Of a DNA stretch of 8,426 nucleotides, positions 5,871-8,426 are shown one piece after another. The DNA is from JBGTLW01 sp041743835. Its GTDB lineage: Bacteria > Planctomycetota > Phycisphaerae > Phycisphaerales > Phycisphaeraceae. The DNA is taken from the NCBI GenBank assembly GCA_041743835.1, contig JBGTLW010000040.1, forward strand, positions 1 to 8,426, in the 5' to 3' direction. The position numbers and the translations under genes are program-made. Each line of letters opens with the position of its first letter. The first letter of the stretch is position 1. Under the pieces are notes generated by a model that had not been told where the DNA came from, made no database searches, and was given only the letters and a program-made list of their open reading frames with translations.

Positions 5871-6509
5871 ATGACCACCACGTACCTCGCCAAACTCGCA
5901 GATGTCAAGGCCGCGCTCGGGGAAACCACCAGCACGCTCGACGCTGTCCTCACGTCCTGCCTCGCGGCCGCGACTTCGATCGCCGAACGCGCGGCCGGGG
6001 TACGCAACGGCGGGCTGCGGCGAGAAGTGGACACGGTCGAAATCACCGGCTGGTATGGCGATCAGTCATCGCGCCGACTCTACCTGGCGTCGCGGCCCAT
6101 CGAATCGGTGAGCGAGGTCATCCAGCTGTGGCACAGCGCCACCGTCGCCGACTTCGACGCCGCGACGCCACTGGCTCCCGACGACTACGCGATCCACGCG
6201 GCCGACCTGGGCACACTCATCCGGCTCAACGCGCAGTACTGGTACCTGGGCGAGCCGCACACCCTCCGCGTCACCTACACCGCGGGCTTTGTCGACCCGG
6301 CCGACGCCACGCCACCGGCGTCCGCCATCCTCCCGCCCGATGACCTGCAACGCGCGGTCATCAGCCAGGCGGTCCAGATCTACAACCTCCGCGATAAGGC
6401 GGGCATGCGCTACGTCAACTCCGGCGATCAGCAACGCGGCTTCCGCGATGAGTCGGGCCCGCTGCCCGAGCTGCTCGCCGCAACGTCCAGATACCGGAGG
6501 CTCATGTGA
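5871..6509 (+). CDS. Head-tail connector, gp6-like
   Basis: Ring protein that docks under the portal and begins the neck (HK97 gp6 / SPP1 gp15 type). The 212-residue protein opens with the family pattern YLAKLADVKAALGE, a Thr-Ser-Thr-Leu-Asp-Ala helix and an A-A-T-S-I-A-E helix. A beta region follows with RRLYLASRPIESVSEVIQL (about residues 68-86), which matches the usual leucine, arginine-proline-isoleucine segment, then DDYAIHAADLGTLIRL, TLRVTYTAGF and a C-terminal helix beginning LQRAVISQAVQIYNL. The start is certain: TAG 5844 is in frame and 5871 is the only start codon after it. It lacks a Shine-Dalgarno sequence and instead follows the heptamer repeats. The 3' end overlaps the next start in GTGA, and its GGAGG at 6496-6500 is the ribosome binding site of that gene. 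Confidence 0.85.
   Translation: MTTTYLAKLADVKAALGETTSTLDAVLTSCLAAATSIAERAAGVRNGGLRREVDTVEITGWYGDQSSRRLYLASRPIESVSEVIQLWHSATVADFDAATPLAPDDYAIHAADLGTLIRLNAQYWYLGEPHTLRVTYTAGFVDPADATPPASAILPPDDLQRAVISQAVQIYNLRDKAGMRYVNSGDQQRGFRDESGPLPELLAATSRYRRLM
6496..6508 (+). promoter_or_regulatory. Ribosome binding site deciding the GTG 6506 start
   Basis: GGAGG at 6496-6500 lies 5 bases before GTG 6506, and the GTG overlaps the stop TGA 6507-6509. This coupling favours 6506 over the in-frame ATG 6545, which has only AAGG at 6533-6536. Confidence 0.65.
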
Positions 6510-7234
6510 CCCCCGCCCCCGGAACCATCTTTAAGGCAGTGCTTATGAGCGTGGCCATCTCCATCGGCTTCTCGGCGCAGGCCAAAGCGATCATCGCCCA
6601 GTGGCGCACCGCGCCGCAGGCGATCGCCCAGGCGCTCGATGACGGCATGACGCAGGTGCTCGCAGAGACTGCGGCGTCACTCAAGGTCAACGAGCTGAGC
6701 GGGGCCAACGGGGGCCCGGGCATGCGCTCGCGCAACCTGCGGGATGCAATCACCTTTGAAAAGACCGGCCCGGCCGAGGGTGTCGTCGGCACCTCGGCCG
6801 GCGTCACCAGCCCCTACGCCAAGGCGATCCTTGGCCCCGACACCACGACGATCAAGCCAAAGCAGGCCAAGCACCTTTGGGTGCCGATCGCGGACAACCT
6901 CAACCCATCGGGCGTGGCGCAATTCACGCCACGTGCGCTGTTCGATCAGTTCGGCTCGCGCGTCAAAATATTTAAGTCCAAAGCGGGCAACACGGTGGTT
7001 TTCGTGGAGGACCCCAAGACCAAAGAGGGCAAGCGCTCGCGGTTCAAGCGCGACACCAAGGCGGGCCGCAAGGCCGGCGACCTCAAGGGCAAGCTGATGT
7101 TTGTCCTCAAGGACGAGGTCACCATCCAAGGCACCGACGCGCTCGCACGCGGCGTGCAACGCATGATGCCGCGTGCCCAGGACATCCTCAGCCAGCGGCT
7201 GGCGGCTGCACTTCCTGGGGGAGGTGGCGCATGA
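6506..7234 (+). CDS. HK97 gp10-like neck / tail completion protein
   Basis: Likely acts at the head-tail junction. The 242-residue protein has an N-terminal helical part (about residues 27-65, alanine/glutamine rich), then RSRNLRDAITFEKTG, and a segment running from VVGTSAGVTSPYAKAILGPDTT through IKPKQAKHLWVPI. In the gp10 and phage virion morphogenesis families an equivalent tract (G-x-x-x-Y-A, then I-x-P-K-x-x-K-x-L) is the most recognisable signature, so the assignment rests on it. A long Lys/Arg-rich stretch around 166-195 (KTKEGKRSRFKRD and following) is unusually basic. The GTG start has a strong site; ATG 6545 would remove 13 residues. The end overlaps the next start as ATGA with GGAGG at 7220-7224, so the genes are coupled. 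A Mu gpG-like minor tail role cannot be excluded. Confidence 0.75.
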   Translation: MTPAPGTIFKAVLMSVAISIGFSAQAKAIIAQWRTAPQAIAQALDDGMTQVLAETAASLKVNELSGANGGPGMRSRNLRDAITFEKTGPAEGVVGTSAGVTSPYAKAILGPDTTTIKPKQAKHLWVPIADNLNPSGVAQFTPRALFDQFGSRVKIFKSKAGNTVVFVEDPKTKEGKRSRFKRDTKAGRKAGDLKGKLMFVLKDEVTIQGTDALARGVQRMMPRAQDILSQRLAAALPGGGGA

Positions 7235-7683
7235 GCACACGCAACACGATCCTTGCCGCGTTCCGGGCCGCGGTGGAGACCGTCTCGGGCGCCACCGCCC
7301 AGTACGGCATCATCAAACCCGACAAGATCGACCAACGCCACAAGGTCGAGGTCTGGTGGCACTCGGACTTCGGCTCGCACATCGAGAGCAAGCAGGAGCG
7401 CACCATCCGCGTGGTGACAGCCCTCAAGTTCACCGTCATCCCCAGCAAGCGCGACCAGCAGTTGATCGAGGCGTCGGCCGTGTACGACGCGATCCACGCC
7501 GCGATCGAAAACGCGTACCTCAACCGCAAGACCGCCGCCACGCCCTTCGCCGCGCTCGGGCACTTCAAGATCGTCCAGGAGGACCCGGGCATCACCAGCG
7601 ACGGCTGGGAAGACGACGACGGCCGCATCCGCATCGGCGAGGTGTGGCACGTCACCTACCGCAGAAACCAGGGCGCTGTGTAG
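7231..7683 (+). CDS. Tail terminator-like / tail completion protein
   Basis: A 150-residue soluble protein between the gp10-like gene and the candidate tube gene, the position where siphoviruses encode the protein that caps the tail tube and joins it to the head (lambda gpU / HK97 gp11 / SPP1 gp17 type). It begins with a helix (ILAAFRAAVETVSG), has a strand region VEVWWHSDFG, then TIRVVTALKFTVIPSKRD, a helix ASAVYDAIHAAIENAYL and ends in strands IRIGEVWHVTYRRNQ. This alternation of helices and mixed sheet fits the family, but I see no diagnostic motif, so position carries much of the weight. ATG 7231 overlaps the preceding TGA and has GGAGG 7220-7224 with 6 bases of spacing. Confidence 0.6.
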   Translation: MSTRNTILAAFRAAVETVSGATAQYGIIKPDKIDQRHKVEVWWHSDFGSHIESKQERTIRVVTALKFTVIPSKRDQQLIEASAVYDAIHAAIENAYLNRKTAATPFAALGHFKIVQEDPGITSDGWEDDDGRIRIGEVWHVTYRRNQGAV

Positions 7684-7739
7684 CCCCCGGAAATTCAACA
7701 CCGCCCCCATGCCCCGGAACAGCTTCCGGGGGCGGGGGC
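7684..7739 (+). terminator. Two competing GC hairpins between terminator-like and tube genes
   Basis: CCCCGGAA 7712-7719 pairs with TTCCGGGG 7724-7731 (4-base loop), extended across a small internal loop by GCCCCC 7703-7708 with GGGGGC 7734-7739. The same right arm, TTCCGGGGG 7724-7732, can instead pair with CCCCCGGAA 7684-7692 directly after the stop. There is no T run, so classical termination is doubtful. mRNA processing or a folding switch is possible. The Shine-Dalgarno of the next gene (7745-7749) lies just outside. Confidence 0.4.
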
Positions 7740-7756
7740 AATGAAAGGACCGCACC

Positions 7757-8167
7757 ATGCCCACGATCGCACCCATCATCCTCATCGACGTCCGCCTGTT
7801 CACCGTCGGCACGGATGTCTACCCGGACATCCGGCAATTCCAGATCGGCCGCACGCCCAACCCCACACGCCCTTACATCCCCGAAGCCGCGCTCAAGCCC
7901 TCGCGCCTGCAGCAGGTCGCCAAGACCACGGCCGATGTCAACGGGTCGATCCAGTCCGACTCGATGACCCTTGAAGCGCTCGCGAACACGCAGGCCGCGA
8001 CGGCGACGGTCAAGGGGACCAACCTGGCCACCGGCGACGATGTCACCATCACCATCACCGCCCCCACGTTCCTTGGCCTCTACGGCTCGGGCGGCGGCAA
8101 CTCGCAGGAAGCGCAGGGCACGCTCAACTTTGAGGCCACCGATTACACCGTGGTTGAGGACGAGTAA
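7757..8167 (+). CDS. Candidate major tail (tube) protein
   Basis: Probably polymerises into the tail tube around the tape measure. The 136-residue protein starts with a hydrophobic strand (IAPIILIDVRLFTVG), then DIRQFQIGRTPNP, and its second half is Thr/Ala/Gly-rich beta sequence (MTLEALANTQAATATVKGT, then DDVTITITAPTFLGLYG), ending in an acidic tail VVEDE. A strand-rich protein of this size immediately before the tape measure gene is where siphoviruses keep the tube protein, but many tube proteins are longer and I see no signature motif, so the call leans on position. AAGGAC 7745-7750 with six bases to ATG 7757 marks the start; the strong hairpin upstream gives it an independent leader, fitting a protein needed in many copies. 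It could alternatively be a minor tail or decoration protein. Confidence 0.55.
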   Translation: MPTIAPIILIDVRLFTVGTDVYPDIRQFQIGRTPNPTRPYIPEAALKPSRLQQVAKTTADVNGSIQSDSMTLEALANTQAATATVKGTNLATGDDVTITITAPTFLGLYGSGGGNSQEAQGTLNFEATDYTVVEDE

Positions 8168-8190
8168 CAAACCCCGGAAGTGAACCAGCC

Positions 8191-8205
8191 CCGGCCGTTG
8201 GCCGG
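8191..8205 (+). repeat. Short perfect hairpin after the tube gene
   Basis: CCGGCC 8191-8196 pairs with GGCCGG 8200-8205 around a 3-base loop, 23 bases after the stop. No T run follows. It is only six pairs and could be chance; if real, it would be an mRNA 3'-end or processing structure. Confidence 0.3.
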
Positions 8206-8214
8206 CCGCGAAAC

Positions 8215-8249
8215 AATCCCAACGCCTAACCCCGAACACCCAGCGCCTA
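8215..8249 (+). repeat. Five imperfect heptamer repeats before the tape measure gene
   Basis: Units begin at 8215, 8222, 8229, 8236 and 8243, matching the RCGCCNA-like consensus of the array at 5832 (for example ACGCCTA and GCGCCTA). The run ends 4 bases before ATG 8254. An in-frame TAA at 8227-8229 sits inside it, which fixes the tape measure start. No Shine-Dalgarno sequence is present. Confidence 0.55.
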
Positions 8250-8253
8250 CCAC

Positions 8254-8426
8254 ATGGCCGACCCACGCCCCATCGAGCAGCTCATCAAGGTCACCGCGGA
8301 TACCAGCGGTGCCCAGGAGACGTCTGCTGCGCTGGAGCAGGTCGAGGCCAGGACGGCCGAGGCCGCACGTGGGGCGCTGGACCAGGCCAAGGCGGCGGGC
8401 CAGCTCAGCGAGGCTCAGCAGAGCGT
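8254..8426 (+). CDS. Tail tape measure protein, N-terminal fragment (runs off the window)
   Basis: Sets tail length and occupies the tube lumen. Only the first 57 full codons are present and the frame is open to the edge. The N-terminus, IEQLIKVTADTSGAQETSAALE (from about residue 7), resembles the usual tape measure opening of an isoleucine/lysine/valine strand followed by a T-S-G-A turn, and then a continuous Ala/Glu/Gln-rich helix with heptad character that suggests a long coiled coil. The gene follows the candidate tube gene as expected. The start is fixed because TAA 8227-8229 is in frame and 8254 is the only start codon after it. No Shine-Dalgarno sequence is seen; the heptamer repeats occupy that place. 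No tail-assembly chaperone pair lies between it and the tube gene. Confidence 0.75.
   Translation, partial: MADPRPIEQLIKVTADTSGAQETSAALEQVEARTAEAARGALDQAKAAGQLSEAQQS

Noticed and set aside
7173..7967. + strand open frame of 264 codons across the 7231 and 7757 genes
   Set aside because: It is His/Arg/Pro-rich, out of frame with two genes that have proper ribosome binding sites, and crosses the hairpin spacer.

Overview
The window is the virion-structure block of a high-GC tailed phage or prophage. All recognisable genes lie on the + strand and follow the siphovirus order: portal, prohead protease, major capsid protein, head completion genes, tail tube, tape measure. I see no host gene, integrase, attachment site, tRNA, CRISPR array or insertion sequence. 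The block could therefore be free phage, prophage or a gene-transfer remnant, and the host can only be described as a high-GC bacterium that uses AAGGA-type ribosome binding sites.

Layout. At 8-2383 an HK97-type portal is joined in one reading frame to a MuF-like minor head domain. At 2376-3254, overlapping the portal stop, is an S78/U35-type prohead protease. The HK97-fold major capsid protein occupies about 3307-4567, but its best start signal is one base out of frame with the capsid reading frame. A 157-base gap rich in RNA-foldable inverted repeats (4568-4724) precedes a 151-residue candidate capsid decoration protein. A perfect 9-bp GC hairpin (5198-5222) then precedes two small unrecognised genes. 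A translationally coupled head-to-tail group follows: gp6-like connector (5871), HK97-gp10-like neck/tail completion protein (6506) and a tail-terminator-like protein (7231). A second strong GC hairpin (7703-7739) precedes a candidate tail tube gene (7757). The start of a tape measure gene (8254) runs off the right edge.

How the genes work together. The protease would remove the helical N-terminal scaffold region of the capsid protein and mature the prohead. The portal/MuF fusion forms the DNA entry vertex. The connector, gp10-like and terminator-like proteins join head to tail. The tube protein polymerises on the tape measure. The 6506 and 7231 starts overlap the preceding stops (GTGA, ATGA) behind strong Shine-Dalgarno sequences, and the protease start overlaps the portal stop by 8 bases, so this is probably one late transcript.

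The most unusual signals lie between genes. The two starts that lack a Shine-Dalgarno sequence (5871 and 8254) are each preceded by five imperfect 7-base repeats, consensus about RCGCCNA, ending exactly 4 bases before the ATG. Four other starts share the exact layout AAGGAC-N6-ATG, and one of these is the capsid start whose frame is wrong by one base. No defence system or other non-virion system is visible.
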